A DNA stretch of 64,000 nt from Bacteroidota bacterium. GTDB lineage: Bacteria; Bacteroidota; Ignavibacteria; UBA10030; UBA8401. The position numbers were made by a program, and so were the translations under genes. The notes beneath the pieces were generated by a model. The model had not been told where the DNA came from, did no database searches, and saw only the letters and a program-made list of their open reading frames with translations. Each line of letters starts with the position of its first letter. The first letter of the stretch is position 1. Below are positions 25,794 through 35,632 of this stretch, piece after piece. The DNA lies in NCBI GenBank assembly GCA_030679145.1, contig JAUXTU010000116.1, forward strand, positions 1 to 64,000, written 5' to 3'.

Positions 25794-28700
25794 ATGTCTG
25801 ACAACACTTCAAAAATATTCGATTCTGTCCATTTCCAGAAACTCGATGCTCTTAATGTTTCCGCGGAACATCCGAAAATCATCCATGGAATTTCCGGTTC
25901 GCTTTGGGCATTTGTCGCCGTTGCTCTCTTTCGTCAGGCAAACGGACAGGTATTGGTTGTTGTTGATGAAGCTGAACGTGCGGAAAAACTTCGTGATGAT
26001 TGTACTGTTATTATTGGTGAAGCGAATGTAAAACTATTCATCAGTGAACCGCAGCATGCATCCCAAGTGATTGATATGTCTGCACCACTTTCTCAGATTG
26101 AGACATTAAAAGCTTTGCAGGCAAACACTCCGGCAATTTACATCACGCATTCAACCGCGCTGGGGTATTCCGTTCCCGAACAGAAGAAGTTCTTGAAATC
26201 CATTATTGAACTTTCAACTAACAGCGAACATAATTTTGAACAATTGCTCGTTAAACTCTCTGAAAATGGATTTGAACGAAAACAATTTGTCGAGTCGTAC
26301 GGTGACATTGCTGTGCGCGGCGGCATTCTTGATATTTTTCCGTTTATTGGTGAACATCCTGTTCGGATTGAATTCTGGGGGGATACGATTGAATCAATCC
26401 GTGAGTTTGAAGTACTATCGCAGCGTTCAATTCGTGAGTTACAAAAAGTGAGTATCGTTCCGGATGTTCTGAAACGGGAATCTGTTGACGGAGAAGCGTC
26501 AGAGATGCAGACCAATAAAGAGCATCTGTTGTCATATTTTTCAAATGAAACGATGATTCTCTTGGAAGATGAATCTCTTCGTAAAAAAGAATTTGATGAG
26601 CTTGAATCTGAAGGAGTTGTAACAGATTTTTCATTTGATGATGTTGAAAAAAGAATCGAAAACTTTTCACGTATTATTCATTCCTCTTTCCAATCATCAA
26701 AGGCAGATATCGATTTTCAATCCACGGCTCAACCAAGTGTTAACGGAAGCATTAAGATATTAAAAGAAAAGATTGTAGAATTTTCTGAAAAAGGATTTGA
26801 TGTAGTTATCACATCTGATAGAAAAGAAGAGCTGGAAAGAATACAAGATTTGATCGAGAGTTTTGACAATAACGAGTCTATTTCAAGTTTTGAGATTCGA
26901 GATGAAGATTTTGAAGAAGAAATAAATCTCGAAACACAAAACGCAGAACGTGAACCTCTAATTCACTATTCTTCAGAGGCTTTCCACTCTGGTTTCGTAT
27001 TCGAATCTGCAAAAATTGTCATCTTTACAGAGCATGAGATATTCAACCGTATTAAAGCGCGCGCGCAGAGAAAGCAAAAACGATTTAAAGGAATTTCTGC
27101 AAAAGAACTTCATGCGTTGCGTCGAGGTGATTATGTTACGCACGTTGATCACGGCATCGGAAAATTTCTCGGTCTCGAAAAAATTAGTGTCGGTGGTACT
27201 GAGCAAGAAGTTGCAAAGCTGGAGTATGCGGAAAAAGGAATGCTCTTTGTCAATCTCAATTATATCACGCGGATACAAAAATATTCTTCCGCCGAAGGAC
27301 ATGAACCAAAACTCAATAAACTAGGAACTCCTGACTGGGAAAGATTAAAAGCACGAACAAAGAAAAAGATTAAAGATATTGCTCGTGATCTGATAAAACT
27401 CTATGCCAAACGAAAAATGGAATCGGGCTTTGCGTTTCAACCGGATGCACATTGGCAAAAGGAGATGGAAGCGTCATTCATGTATGATGATACTCCGGAC
27501 CAGGCACGGACAACAATTGAAGTGAAAGCCGATATGGAATCCCCGCATCCAATGGATCGGCTGGTTTGCGGCGATGTTGGATTTGGAAAAACGGAAATTG
27601 CAATTCGTGCAGCATTCAAATCAGTGATGAATGGAAAACAGGTCGGCGTTCTTGTTCCCACAACTATTCTTGCACAACAGCATTTTAATACATTTTCAGA
27701 TCGTCTTAATCGTTACCCGATTCGCATTGCATTACTATCCCGATTCAAATCATCAAAAGAGATCAAGGAATCATTGAAAAAACTTGCTGATGGAAACGTC
27801 GATATTGTTATTGGAACACATCGGTTGCTATCAAAAGATGTGCAATTCAAAGATCTCGGATTGCTTGTTATAGATGAAGAACAGCGATTCGGTGTAGCAG
27901 CAAAAGAAAAACTCCGCGCGATGAAAGTCTCCGTTGATACCCTGACATTAACTGCAACACCAATCCCGAGAACATTGCATTTTTCATTGATGGGAGCACG
28001 CGATCTTTCTGTGATTAATACCCCGCCACGCAACCGTCTTCCCGTCCACACGGAAATTGTGAGTTATGATAAAAAGCTCATTCGTGAAGCAGTGATTCAT
28101 GAGATTCATCGCGGCGGTCAGGTATTTATTGTGAATGACCGTGTGAACAATATTGAAACAATAACTGCGACACTTCAGGAACATATTCCTGAAGCGCGAT
28201 TCCGTATTGCACACGGACAGATGGAAGGACATGAATTAGAGCAAGTAATGATCGATTTTCTTGAACGAAAATTTGATGTTCTTGTTACCACTAAGATAGT
28301 TGAATCAGGTGTTGATATTCCAAGTGTCAATACGATTATCATCAATCGCGCAGATAAATTCGGCCTTGCGGAATTGTATCAATTGCGAGGACGTGTAGGT
28401 CGCGCAAATCTTCAGGCCTACGCATATCTCCTTGTTCCACCGATCAATCTTCTTCCGAAGCAAACACTTCGCCGTCTTCAGGCGATCGAAGAGTTTACTG
28501 AGCTTGGTTCCGGTTTTAATCTCGCAATGCGCGATCTTGAAATCCGCGGTGCGGGAAATATGCTGGGAGGGGAACAGAGCGGGTTTATCATGGAAATGGG
28601 TTTTGAGATGTATACAAAAATTCTTGAGGATGCAGTTACTGAATTGAAAGAGCAGGAATTTGCAGAAGTATTTGCTTCCGACACACGAGAAGCAAAACTG

Positions 28701-29177
28701 CGCGCTATTGAAACACAGGTTGATGCTGATATCGAAGCATATATTCCTGAATTCTATATTGAAAGTGATACTGAACGTCTTGATATTTATCGGCGCTTGT
28801 ATAAAACATCTACACAAAAAGAGGTTGATGAATTAAAAGCAGAACTGAACGATCGTTTCGGTACTGCTATGGAAGAAGTTGATAATCTTTTTGCTTTGGC
28901 ATCGTTGCGTGTATTTGGTTCGCATTCCAATATTCGTAAAGCAGAGCTGAACAAACGGACGCTCAGATTATTTTTACCACTGGAAGATGATAAACAATTC
29001 TATGAAAGCGGATTGTTCCAGCAACTCATGGCTTCAGTTTCGACAATCAAAGAGCCTGCAATACAATTGAAACAAGAAGGAAAAAATTTATTTTTTCAAA
29101 CATTCTTAAAACAATCCGAAGGTGTTGAACGCGTGACTGAAGCAATAACGATTCTTGAAAAAATAAATTATGAATAA
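25794..29177 (+). CDS. mfd: Transcription-repair coupling factor Mfd
   Basis: 1127 residues. It removes RNA polymerase stalled at DNA lesions and recruits UvrA. N-terminal UvrB-like region (about 20-300), a CarD-type RNA polymerase interaction domain at about 440-495 (LRRGDYVTHVDHGIGKF), then the RecG-like motor: Walker A GDVGFGKTE near 592, DEEQ near 693, SATPIP-like ATPIPRTL, motif VI QLRGRVGRA near 863, and the C-terminal TRCF domain. Length and order are standard. It starts the plus-strand run and its tail overlaps the following HAD gene by eight bases. Confidence 0.96.
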   Translation: MSDNTSKIFDSVHFQKLDALNVSAEHPKIIHGISGSLWAFVAVALFRQANGQVLVVVDEAERAEKLRDDCTVIIGEANVKLFISEPQHASQVIDMSAPLSQIETLKALQANTPAIYITHSTALGYSVPEQKKFLKSIIELSTNSEHNFEQLLVKLSENGFERKQFVESYGDIAVRGGILDIFPFIGEHPVRIEFWGDTIESIREFEVLSQRSIRELQKVSIVPDVLKRESVDGEASEMQTNKEHLLSYFSNETMILLEDESLRKKEFDELESEGVVTDFSFDDVEKRIENFSRIIHSSFQSSKADIDFQSTAQPSVNGSIKILKEKIVEFSEKGFDVVITSDRKEELERIQDLIESFDNNESISSFEIRDEDFEEEINLETQNAEREPLIHYSSEAFHSGFVFESAKIVIFTEHEIFNRIKARAQRKQKRFKGISAKELHALRRGDYVTHVDHGIGKFLGLEKISVGGTEQEVAKLEYAEKGMLFVNLNYITRIQKYSSAEGHEPKLNKLGTPDWERLKARTKKKIKDIARDLIKLYAKRKMESGFAFQPDAHWQKEMEASFMYDDTPDQARTTIEVKADMESPHPMDRLVCGDVGFGKTEIAIRAAFKSVMNGKQVGVLVPTTILAQQHFNTFSDRLNRYPIRIALLSRFKSSKEIKESLKKLADGNVDIVIGTHRLLSKDVQFKDLGLLVIDEEQRFGVAAKEKLRAMKVSVDTLTLTATPIPRTLHFSLMGARDLSVINTPPRNRLPVHTEIVSYDKKLIREAVIHEIHRGGQVFIVNDRVNNIETITATLQEHIPEARFRIAHGQMEGHELEQVMIDFLERKFDVLVTTKIVESGVDIPSVNTIIINRADKFGLAELYQLRGRVGRANLQAYAYLLVPPINLLPKQTLRRLQAIEEFTELGSGFNLAMRDLEIRGAGNMLGGEQSGFIMEMGFEMYTKILEDAVTELKEQEFAEVFASDTREAKLRAIETQVDADIEAYIPEFYIESDTERLDIYRRLYKTSTQKEVDELKAELNDRFGTAMEEVDNLFALASLRVFGSHSNIRKAELNKRTLRLFLPLEDDKQFYESGLFQQLMASVSTIKEPAIQLKQEGKNLFFQTFLKQSEGVERVTEAITILEKINYE

Positions 29178-29766
29178 TGACATTAAAATAATTCTTTTTG
29201 ATCTCGGCCGCGTGTTGATGCATATTGACTTCGACGCATTTCCTAATGGACTTGGATTGATAACGAAAGAGCACCGATCTCAATACAATCAAGCGAAGAT
29301 TCAACAATCTGTGAGGGGTTATGAAACGGGAGAGATGTCAACAAATGAATTTATTGATTCCCTCTATGAAATATTCCATCAAAATTTTTCCAAAGAAAAA
29401 ATATTGAGTGCATTCAACGGTATTATCGTCAAAGACAACCAGGAAATTATTCCGGTTGTTGAAAACGTTCGTCGTCATTACCGCATTGCAGTGCTCAGCA
29501 ATACCTGCGCAAGTCATTGGGAAAAAGTTCTGCGTATTTCGTCACTGATAAAATTATTTCCTGATGTGTTTACATCATTTCAACTTGGAGCAATGAAACC
29601 ATCTTCAATCGTCTATAAAAAAGTTTGCGAAATGATGAATGTTGAACCGTATGAAGTTTTATTCATTGATGATTTAAAAGAAAACATTGACGGTGCAATC
29701 ACTGCCGGGATGAGTGGAATTGTATTTCAGAACATTGATTCCGTAAAATATTTGATGAAAAAGTAA
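29170..29766 (+). CDS. HAD-superfamily hydrolase
   Basis: Class IA HAD fold. Motif I is FDLGRVL (nucleophile Asp, with the second Asp replaced by Gly, as in a common subgroup of YihX/epoxide hydrolase-like members), then SNTCASHW (motif II), K in MKPSSIVYKKV (motif III) and FIDDLKENI (motif IV). 198 residues, normal. Probably a sugar phosphatase, with actual substrate unknown. Translationally coupled to mfd by an eight-base overlap. Its transcription probably ends in the AT-rich palindromic stretch before mraZ. Confidence 0.85.
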   Translation: MNNDIKIILFDLGRVLMHIDFDAFPNGLGLITKEHRSQYNQAKIQQSVRGYETGEMSTNEFIDSLYEIFHQNFSKEKILSAFNGIIVKDNQEIIPVVENVRRHYRIAVLSNTCASHWEKVLRISSLIKLFPDVFTSFQLGAMKPSSIVYKKVCEMMNVEPYEVLFIDDLKENIDGAITAGMSGIVFQNIDSVKYLMKK

Positions 29767-29864
29767 AATCAAGCAAAAAACACTTAAAGTAACTATTTAA
29801 GTCCCTCTCGTAATAGTTTGTCCTCAAATACCAAAAATCCAATTTTTGCAAAAAATCAAAAATC

Positions 29865-29891
29865 TTCAATAAAATCAATGATTTTATTGAA
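29865..29891. repeat. Perfect 27-base palindrome upstream of the dcw promoter
   Basis: TTCAATAAAATCA, one base, and its exact reverse complement. It ends six bases before the -35 box of the mraZ promoter. It could be an operator or the terminator of the HAD gene; lack of a T-run after it favours the former. A further inverted repeat CAAAAAT-CCA-ATTTTTG lies just upstream. Confidence 0.6.
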
Positions 29892-29897
29892 AATTAC

Positions 29898-29927
29898 TTG
29901 ACTTTCGATTGAAATTCCGTAACTTTG
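29898..29927 (+). promoter_or_regulatory. dcw cluster promoter
   Basis: TTGACT, 16 bases, TAACTTTG. The -7 element matches TAnnTTTG, the consensus known for Bacteroidota-type housekeeping sigma factor. It lies 61 bases upstream of the mraZ start codon. Confidence 0.75.
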
Positions 29928-29951
29928 TGTCCAGTTGTGGGTTAAAGTGGG
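29927..29951 (+). promoter_or_regulatory. Three MraZ-type operator boxes
   Basis: GTGTC, GTGGG and GTGGG begin at 29927, 29937 and 29947, exactly 10 bases apart, overlapping and directly following the -7 element. MraZ proteins bind tandem GTGGG-like repeats with five-base spacers in front of their own operon, so MraZ probably represses this promoter. Confidence 0.78.
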
Positions 29952-29987
29952 TAAAAAATATTCAACAAAATAAGGCAATTAAGTACA

Positions 29988-30437
29988 GTGTCATCATTTA
30001 AAGGTTCATTCAATTATACGGTTGATAATAAGGGGCGCATTAATATTCCGGCAAAGATGCGGAAGAATCTTGCACCCGAAGCGAACAACTCGTTTGTCGT
30101 TACACGAGGATTCGAGAACTGTATTTTTGTGTACCCGAATGATGAGTGGGCAAAACGCGAAGCTGAACTTGGAAAATTGCAGCAAACAAATAAAGATGAC
30201 CGATTGTTTACACGACTGCTGCTCCAATATGCAACCGATGTTGAATTGGACGGACAGTATCGAATTGTTCTTCCGAAAGAATTGATACAGTACGCAAACA
30301 TTGAAAATGAAGTTTTCATTCTTGGTGCATTTGACCGCATCGAAGTATGGAATCCAAATGAGTACAAAAAATATCTCGATAGTCAACAGGAAGATTATTT
30401 GACTGTTGCATCAAAAATATTTGAAAAGAAAGATTAA
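29988..30437 (+). CDS. mraZ: MraZ, dcw cluster transcription regulator
   Basis: 149 residues, GTG start with AAGG about 10 bases upstream; the sequence begins SSFKGSFNYTVDNKGRINIP, the conserved first SpoVT-AbrB-type half with its D-x-K-G-R motif. The second half repeats the motif (VELDGQYRIVLPKEL). The protein forms a ring that binds tandem repeats at its own promoter, and such repeats are visible at 29927-29951. First gene of the division/cell wall cluster. Confidence 0.95.
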   Translation: MSSFKGSFNYTVDNKGRINIPAKMRKNLAPEANNSFVVTRGFENCIFVYPNDEWAKREAELGKLQQTNKDDRLFTRLLLQYATDVELDGQYRIVLPKELIQYANIENEVFILGAFDRIEVWNPNEYKKYLDSQQEDYLTVASKIFEKKD

Positions 30438-30440
30438 TGG

Positions 30441-30522
30441 TTCACCGCAGAGCGAGCAGGGATCGCGGAGGACGTGAAAACAAAATTTATTCAGTAGCTC
30501 TCTGCATCTGTGGTGGTACCTA
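30441..30522. repeat. TTCACCGCAGAG-type intergenic inverted repeat
   Basis: GGTTCACCGCAGAGCGAGCAGG at the left pairs imperfectly with CTCTGCATCTGTGGTGGTACC at the right. It is the CACAGAG/GCAGAG repeat type found between genes in many bacteria, and sits between mraZ and rsmH inside the operon. A related copy is at 61603-61658. Confidence 0.55.
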
Positions 30523-30525
30523 AGA

Positions 30526-31458
30526 ATGTCTGATTCATCATATCATATTCCGGTGATGCTCAATGAAACACTGGAACATCTCGTTACAACAACGAATGGA
30601 ATATATGTTGACGGCACGCTGGGGGGCGGAGGACACGCAGAGAAAATTTGTGAACGACTGCACACAGACGGAAAACTCATCGGCATTGATGCTGATACAG
30701 ACGCAATTCAAGAAGCGAGGAAACGTCTGCAACGATTTCAATCAAAGATTGAACTGGTGAACGAAAATACCGCACACATCGCAAACATACTTCGCTCGCG
30801 AAACATTTCAACAATTAACGGATTGTTGCTTGACCTTGGTGTCTCTTCATTTCAACTGGATGAAGCGAGCAAGGGATTTTCATTTCGCGGAAATGAACGA
30901 TTAGATATGCGGATGGATCGGAGACAATCGCTTGATGCTCACATAGTTGTGAACTCATACAGCGAAGAAGAACTTGCAGATGTTATCTTCCACTATGGTG
31001 AAGAACGGTTGTCGCGTAGAATTGCGCGAAGGATTGTCAATCAGCGAGCTGTGGCTGTGATTCAAACAACGGGAGAGCTCGCTTCAATTGTTGAAAGTGT
31101 TGTCGGCGGAAAGTTTAAAATGAAATCGCTTGCAAGAGTTTTTCAGGCAATACGAATAGAAGTAAACGATGAATTGCATCGATTACGTACAATATTGAAT
31201 GATTCACTGCAATTTATTGCAAGTGGTGGAAGAATTGTTGTGATCTCGTATCATTCATTGGAAGATAGAATTGTAAAGATATTTTTTAATGAGTGCGCGG
31301 CGAAATTCATTCCTTCGGGAAATAAATTTCAACCAGATACACCACGTATTCCGGAATTAATGGTAATTACAAAAAAACCATTGGAAGCGACCGAAGTAGA
31401 GCAACATAATAATCCCCGGTCACGAAGTGCGAAGATGAGAGTTGCAGAACGAACGTAA
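30526..31458 (+). CDS. rsmH: 16S rRNA (cytosine(1402)-N4)-methyltransferase RsmH
   Basis: 310 residues, usual size. It methylates N4 of C1402 in 16S rRNA using S-adenosylmethionine. VDGTLGGGGHAEKI is the signature SAM-binding motif; GVSSFQLDEASKGFSFRGNERLDMRMD and the late SYHSLEDRIVK and NPRSRSAKMRVAE segments are all standard. Start chosen from the homologous opening SYHIPVML (HxPVML). Conserved dcw position between mraZ and ftsL. Confidence 0.96.
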   Translation: MSDSSYHIPVMLNETLEHLVTTTNGIYVDGTLGGGGHAEKICERLHTDGKLIGIDADTDAIQEARKRLQRFQSKIELVNENTAHIANILRSRNISTINGLLLDLGVSSFQLDEASKGFSFRGNERLDMRMDRRQSLDAHIVVNSYSEEELADVIFHYGEERLSRRIARRIVNQRAVAVIQTTGELASIVESVVGGKFKMKSLARVFQAIRIEVNDELHRLRTILNDSLQFIASGGRIVVISYHSLEDRIVKIFFNECAAKFIPSGNKFQPDTPRIPELMVITKKPLEATEVEQHNNPRSRSAKMRVAERT

Positions 31459-31461
31459 TCT

Positions 31462-31929
31462 ATGGCAAAAAATTTTCAAAATAACCCTTTAGATGTTGTC
31501 GATATGCCGAAGTTCAACGACAGGCAAATCTATAATAATGCAATTTCGATTCCGCTTGAAACGCAGCCGAATGTTTCTGGTTATGCTGTTCCGAGGCAAA
31601 ATGTCCGCCGTGTCAACACCAAGAAACGGACAAAAACTTCAAATATAGTCGGCATTCTATTCATTATTGCAACGGTAGCTCTATTATACGTGGGAAATGT
31701 TATTGCGGTGAACAATCTTGCAAAAGAAGTGAACGATTTGAATGCTAAACACAATCAGATCATCAGTACCAACGAAGTGATCAAAGCGGAGATCAATCGC
31801 AAGGCCAGTTTGGAGCGCATCAGTTTAATGGCGCAGGAAAAACTTGGAATGACAAATCCCAAAGAAGCACCGGTATGGTTTGAGGTTGATCCTGAAAAAG
31901 AAATTGAATTACAAGAAAAACTGAAATAG
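31462..31929 (+). CDS. ftsL: Cell division protein FtsL-like
   Basis: 155 residues: a long disordered basic N-terminus (about 1-65), one transmembrane helix (about 66-85, GILFIIATVALLYVGNVI), then a periplasmic coiled coil (about 88-125). It forms the FtsQ-FtsL-FtsB divisome complex in known organisms. Sequence identity in this family is weak, so the call rests on topology and the fixed position between rsmH and ftsI. Starts four bases after the rsmH stop. Confidence 0.82.
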   Translation: MAKNFQNNPLDVVDMPKFNDRQIYNNAISIPLETQPNVSGYAVPRQNVRRVNTKKRTKTSNIVGILFIIATVALLYVGNVIAVNNLAKEVNDLNAKHNQIISTNEVIKAEINRKASLERISLMAQEKLGMTNPKEAPVWFEVDPEKEIELQEKLK

Positions 31930-31952
31930 TAAGTATTGCTGAAACAATCATT

Positions 31953-34139
31953 ATGTGGAATCCATTCAAGAAGAAAAAAGAAGCGCTACAGGAGACTCCC
32001 CAGCAAAGGGATTATAAACATCGTTTGCTGATGGTGAAGATCGTTTTTCTTCTTGCATTTGTAGCAGCCGGCGAGCGATTGGTTCAGATTCAATTGATCG
32101 AATCAGGAAAATATCAGGATATCGCGAAACGGCAGTATGAAGCAAGAGTTCCACTAGTTGCAGAACGCGGAAATATCTTTGACCGAAACGGGAATGTGCT
32201 TGCCGCTAATTCGCAATTTGTTTCGTTTGCTGCAGATCCAAAAATAGCTGGTGAAGATGCAAAATTCATCGCAAAAGAATTTTCAAAGGTTACCGGAAAA
32301 TCTGAACGAGAATATATTGCGAAACTTCAAAGTGATAGACGATTTGTGTGGATTGAGCGACATCTTCGTCCCGATGTTGCCGATCTGATCCCATTGAAAA
32401 AAATGGGCGGAATCGTGAAGATGAATGAGGCGATGCGTCTCTATCATTATGATGAACTTGCAGGCCAAGTACTTGGTGCAACGAACATTGACAATGTTGG
32501 TGTGAGCGGGATTGAACAGCAATTCAATGGAATACTTCGCGGACGAGATGGTTATGTGATCATGCAAAAGGATGGACTAGGAAGAAAACGTCCTTCAGTT
32601 GATTATCCACGCGAAGAAGCAGTGAATGGGCATTCGATTGAGTTGACGATCGATCTTCAATATCAATCTATCGCGGATGAAGAATTAAAAAAAGGAATTG
32701 CACGCACACAAGCCGAAGCCGGACTTGTTGTAATGATTCGCCCGCAAACGGGAGAAATCCTTGCGATGGCAAATTTTCCACAGGTGAATTTGAACAAAGT
32801 GCAGGATGCAGATGCACTGAAGAACCGGATCATTTCCGATATGTATGAACCGGGTTCTGTGTTCAAGATCGTTACAGCATCAGCGGCATTACAAAATGAA
32901 CTTGTGGCACTGGATAAAGTTTTTTACGGAGAGAACGGAAAATATACAATTGAATATCCCGGAAAGAAGTTCCGCTTGATCAATGATTCTCACCCTTTGA
33001 AAAATGTTACCTTCATTGATGCGATGGCGCAATCATCCAATATTGTTATGGCAAAAGTGAGCGATTTGATCGGGCAAGAGAAATTATATAAGCAGTCCCG
33101 CGATTTTGGTTTTGGAATGATGACGGGAATAGAACTCCCTTCAGAAAGCAACGGGCAGTTGAAAAAAACTTCAGAATGGTCAATGGCATCTCTTAATTCG
33201 ATCGCGTACGGATATGAAGTTGGCGTTACTCCGTTGCAAATGGTTTCTGCATATTCAGCGATAGCGAATGATGGAATGTTGATGAAACCATATATCGTTC
33301 AACGTGAAAAAGATGAACTAGGACAGGAAGTTTATGCAGGACAACCGCAAATGATCCGACGGGTTATTTCAAAGAATGTGAATGAACAGGTGAAACAAAT
33401 GCTTGAAGCCGTTGTGGAATATGGCACCGGGATGGTTGTAAAAATTCCGGGAATTCGCATAGCAGGAAAAACCGGAACATCACGAAAACATGTGGATGGA
33501 AAGTATGAAGAAGGAAGTTACAACGCTTCGTTCATCGGATTTTTCCCGGTTGAAAAACCGGAGGTCGTTTGCTTGGTGATGATCGAAAAACCGAAAGCCG
33601 GAGGATATTACGGAGCAACTGCAAGCGCACCGATCTTTAAAGCAATAGCGGAACGAATCATTAATAACAACGGATTGATTGCAAAAACAATGATCGCTGA
33701 ACAGAATCCACCGACACAGGTTTTGCAAAGCGGTGAATCAACGGTCATTGTTCCAGATGTAATAAACAAAGACATGGACGATGCTACCGCATCATTGAGA
33801 CAATTTAATCTTGCGGCAAAAGTTATCGGGACAGGAGAAGAAGTTGTGCGCCAATATCCGCCGGCAGGAAAGAAGGTTGAGCGCGGTTCGATCGTTCAAT
33901 TGATGATGAATGAAACCGAACAAGCAGCAGTTTCCGGGGCGGCAAAAGTTCCGGAAGTTCGAGGAATGAGTGTTCGTCGGGCAGTGAATAAATTAGCAGC
34001 TGAACAATTTGGTGTTTCAATTGTCGGTTCGGGTATCGTAGTCAACCAATTTCCGACTCCTGGAACGCCGTTGAAACAAGGAGTGAAAGTTACAATCATG
34101 TGCGAACCGAGAGCAATTTCGACCGCACAGCTCTACTAG
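31953..34139 (+). CDS. ftsI: Class B penicillin-binding protein FtsI with two PASTA domains
   Basis: Septal peptidoglycan transpeptidase, 728 residues. One N-terminal transmembrane segment (about 27-45), the pedestal dimerization region (ERGNIFDRNG near 70), the transpeptidase with SVFK (catalytic Ser near 300), SSN and KTGTS (near 505), and after about residue 599 two PASTA modules (VPDVINKDMDDATASL and VPEVRGMSVRRAVNKL). PASTA tails are usual in SpoVD-type and many FCB-group FtsI proteins rather than in E. coli. It binds FtsW encoded downstream. Confidence 0.95.
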   Translation: MWNPFKKKKEALQETPQQRDYKHRLLMVKIVFLLAFVAAGERLVQIQLIESGKYQDIAKRQYEARVPLVAERGNIFDRNGNVLAANSQFVSFAADPKIAGEDAKFIAKEFSKVTGKSEREYIAKLQSDRRFVWIERHLRPDVADLIPLKKMGGIVKMNEAMRLYHYDELAGQVLGATNIDNVGVSGIEQQFNGILRGRDGYVIMQKDGLGRKRPSVDYPREEAVNGHSIELTIDLQYQSIADEELKKGIARTQAEAGLVVMIRPQTGEILAMANFPQVNLNKVQDADALKNRIISDMYEPGSVFKIVTASAALQNELVALDKVFYGENGKYTIEYPGKKFRLINDSHPLKNVTFIDAMAQSSNIVMAKVSDLIGQEKLYKQSRDFGFGMMTGIELPSESNGQLKKTSEWSMASLNSIAYGYEVGVTPLQMVSAYSAIANDGMLMKPYIVQREKDELGQEVYAGQPQMIRRVISKNVNEQVKQMLEAVVEYGTGMVVKIPGIRIAGKTGTSRKHVDGKYEEGSYNASFIGFFPVEKPEVVCLVMIEKPKAGGYYGATASAPIFKAIAERIINNNGLIAKTMIAEQNPPTQVLQSGESTVIVPDVINKDMDDATASLRQFNLAAKVIGTGEEVVRQYPPAGKKVERGSIVQLMMNETEQAAVSGAAKVPEVRGMSVRRAVNKLAAEQFGVSIVGSGIVVNQFPTPGTPLKQGVKVTIMCEPRAISTAQLY

Positions 34140-34147
34140 AAAGCATC

Positions 34148-35632
34148 ATGACGTTATCTCAATTATTAAACGGCGTTACGGTTTCCAAAATGTTCCAGAC
34201 GATGTATGGGAAAATGGTGACGACCCATGATGTCGAAATCAGTGGTGTACAATATGATTCACGAAAAGTTCAACGGGAAAATCTGTTTGTAGCTTTAAAA
34301 GGTGTTGGTGTTGACGGACATAAATTTCTTTCGTCAGCGATTGCAAACGGCGCAAAAGTAATTGTCATTGAAGATGATAATGCAATTCCCGATTCAATGT
34401 GTATGCATACAAGTACCGTGAAAGTTGTTGTTAGTAACACTCGAAAAGTGTTAGCACAGATCTCTGCGAATTATTATGAACACCCGTCAGCAAAAATGAC
34501 GATGATTGGTGTAACAGGAACCAATGGGAAAACGACAACAACATTCTTGATCAAACAGATGATTGAATCGACGGCGAATACAAAAGTAGGATTGATCGGC
34601 ACAGTGGAATATGCTATCGGGAATGAAAAATTCCCTGCGACGCACACAACACCTGAGTCACTGGAAATGCAACAGTTATTCCATCAAATGGTGAAGAACG
34701 GTTGTACGCATTGTGTCATGGAAGTTTCATCGCACGCTCTTCATCAATTTCGTGTATTTGGGGTTCCGTTTAAAGCGGCAGTCTTTTCAAATCTGACACA
34801 AGACCACCTGGATTATCATGGAACGATGAAGGAATATTTCAATGCTAAGAAAATTCTGTTTGATGGATTGAGCAACGATGCAATAGCAGTCACAAATTTT
34901 GATTCAGCATACGGTGAAAAAATTGTTGAAGGATGTAAAGCGAAAGTGATTTCATATAGTGTCAACAATTCTTCCATGATAAAAGCAGAAAATGTGACAG
35001 TGAGTGTGAACGGATTTTCTGCAATGATCAATAATGAGACAGTGACAACTATATTGGTCGGAAGATTCAATGTGTATAATTTTCTTGCCGCGTACAGTAT
35101 TGTGAAAGGTTTAGGATTACACATATCAGCGTCCGTGTATTCAAATTTGATTCCAGCTCCGGGAAGATTTGAGCAGATTCAATCATCAAAAGGATGGACG
35201 GCAATTGTTGATTATGCGCATACTCCAGATGCGCTCGAAAATTGTCTTCAAACAATTCACGATGTGCTCCCGCAAAATCGGACGAATACAATTATTACAA
35301 TCTTTGGTGCCGGCGGAGATCGCGACACGACAAAACGTCCAAAGATGGGTGCAATTGCTGAACGATTAAGTGATGCAATCATCGTTACATCCGATAATCC
35401 GCGTACGGAAGATCCAATGAAAATTATTAATGATGTTCTTGAAGGAATTTCGAATAAGAAAAAAGCGATGGTCGAAGCGGATAGAAGAAAAGCGATCGCA
35501 AAAGGGATTTCCATTGCACAATCGGGTGACATTATTTTGATCGCCGGAAAAGGGCATGAAGATTATCAAGTATTAGGAAAAGAAAAAATTCATTTCAACG
35601 ACAAAGAAGAAATTTTGAAATTTATCAACTAA
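34148..35632 (+). CDS. murE: UDP-N-acetylmuramoyl-tripeptide synthetase MurE (meso-diaminopimelate type)
   Basis: Adds the third amino acid to UDP-MurNAc-dipeptide. The start at 34148 is eight bases after the ftsI stop; the track start at 34100 overlaps ftsI. ATP-binding GVTGTNGKTTTTFL is at about 120-133, and DNPRTEDP near 415 is the diaminopimelate-specific motif (lysine-adding enzymes have a different sequence), so the organism should make meso-DAP-type peptidoglycan. 494 residues, normal. The stop shares a base with the murF start. Confidence 0.95.
   Translation: MTLSQLLNGVTVSKMFQTMYGKMVTTHDVEISGVQYDSRKVQRENLFVALKGVGVDGHKFLSSAIANGAKVIVIEDDNAIPDSMCMHTSTVKVVVSNTRKVLAQISANYYEHPSAKMTMIGVTGTNGKTTTTFLIKQMIESTANTKVGLIGTVEYAIGNEKFPATHTTPESLEMQQLFHQMVKNGCTHCVMEVSSHALHQFRVFGVPFKAAVFSNLTQDHLDYHGTMKEYFNAKKILFDGLSNDAIAVTNFDSAYGEKIVEGCKAKVISYSVNNSSMIKAENVTVSVNGFSAMINNETVTTILVGRFNVYNFLAAYSIVKGLGLHISASVYSNLIPAPGRFEQIQSSKGWTAIVDYAHTPDALENCLQTIHDVLPQNRTNTIITIFGAGGDRDTTKRPKMGAIAERLSDAIIVTSDNPRTEDPMKIINDVLEGISNKKKAMVEADRRKAIAKGISIAQSGDIILIAGKGHEDYQVLGKEKIHFNDKEEILKFIN

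Noticed and set aside
28305-28817. 170-residue minus-strand ORF in mfd
   Set aside because: Shadow of the mfd motor and TRCF domains.
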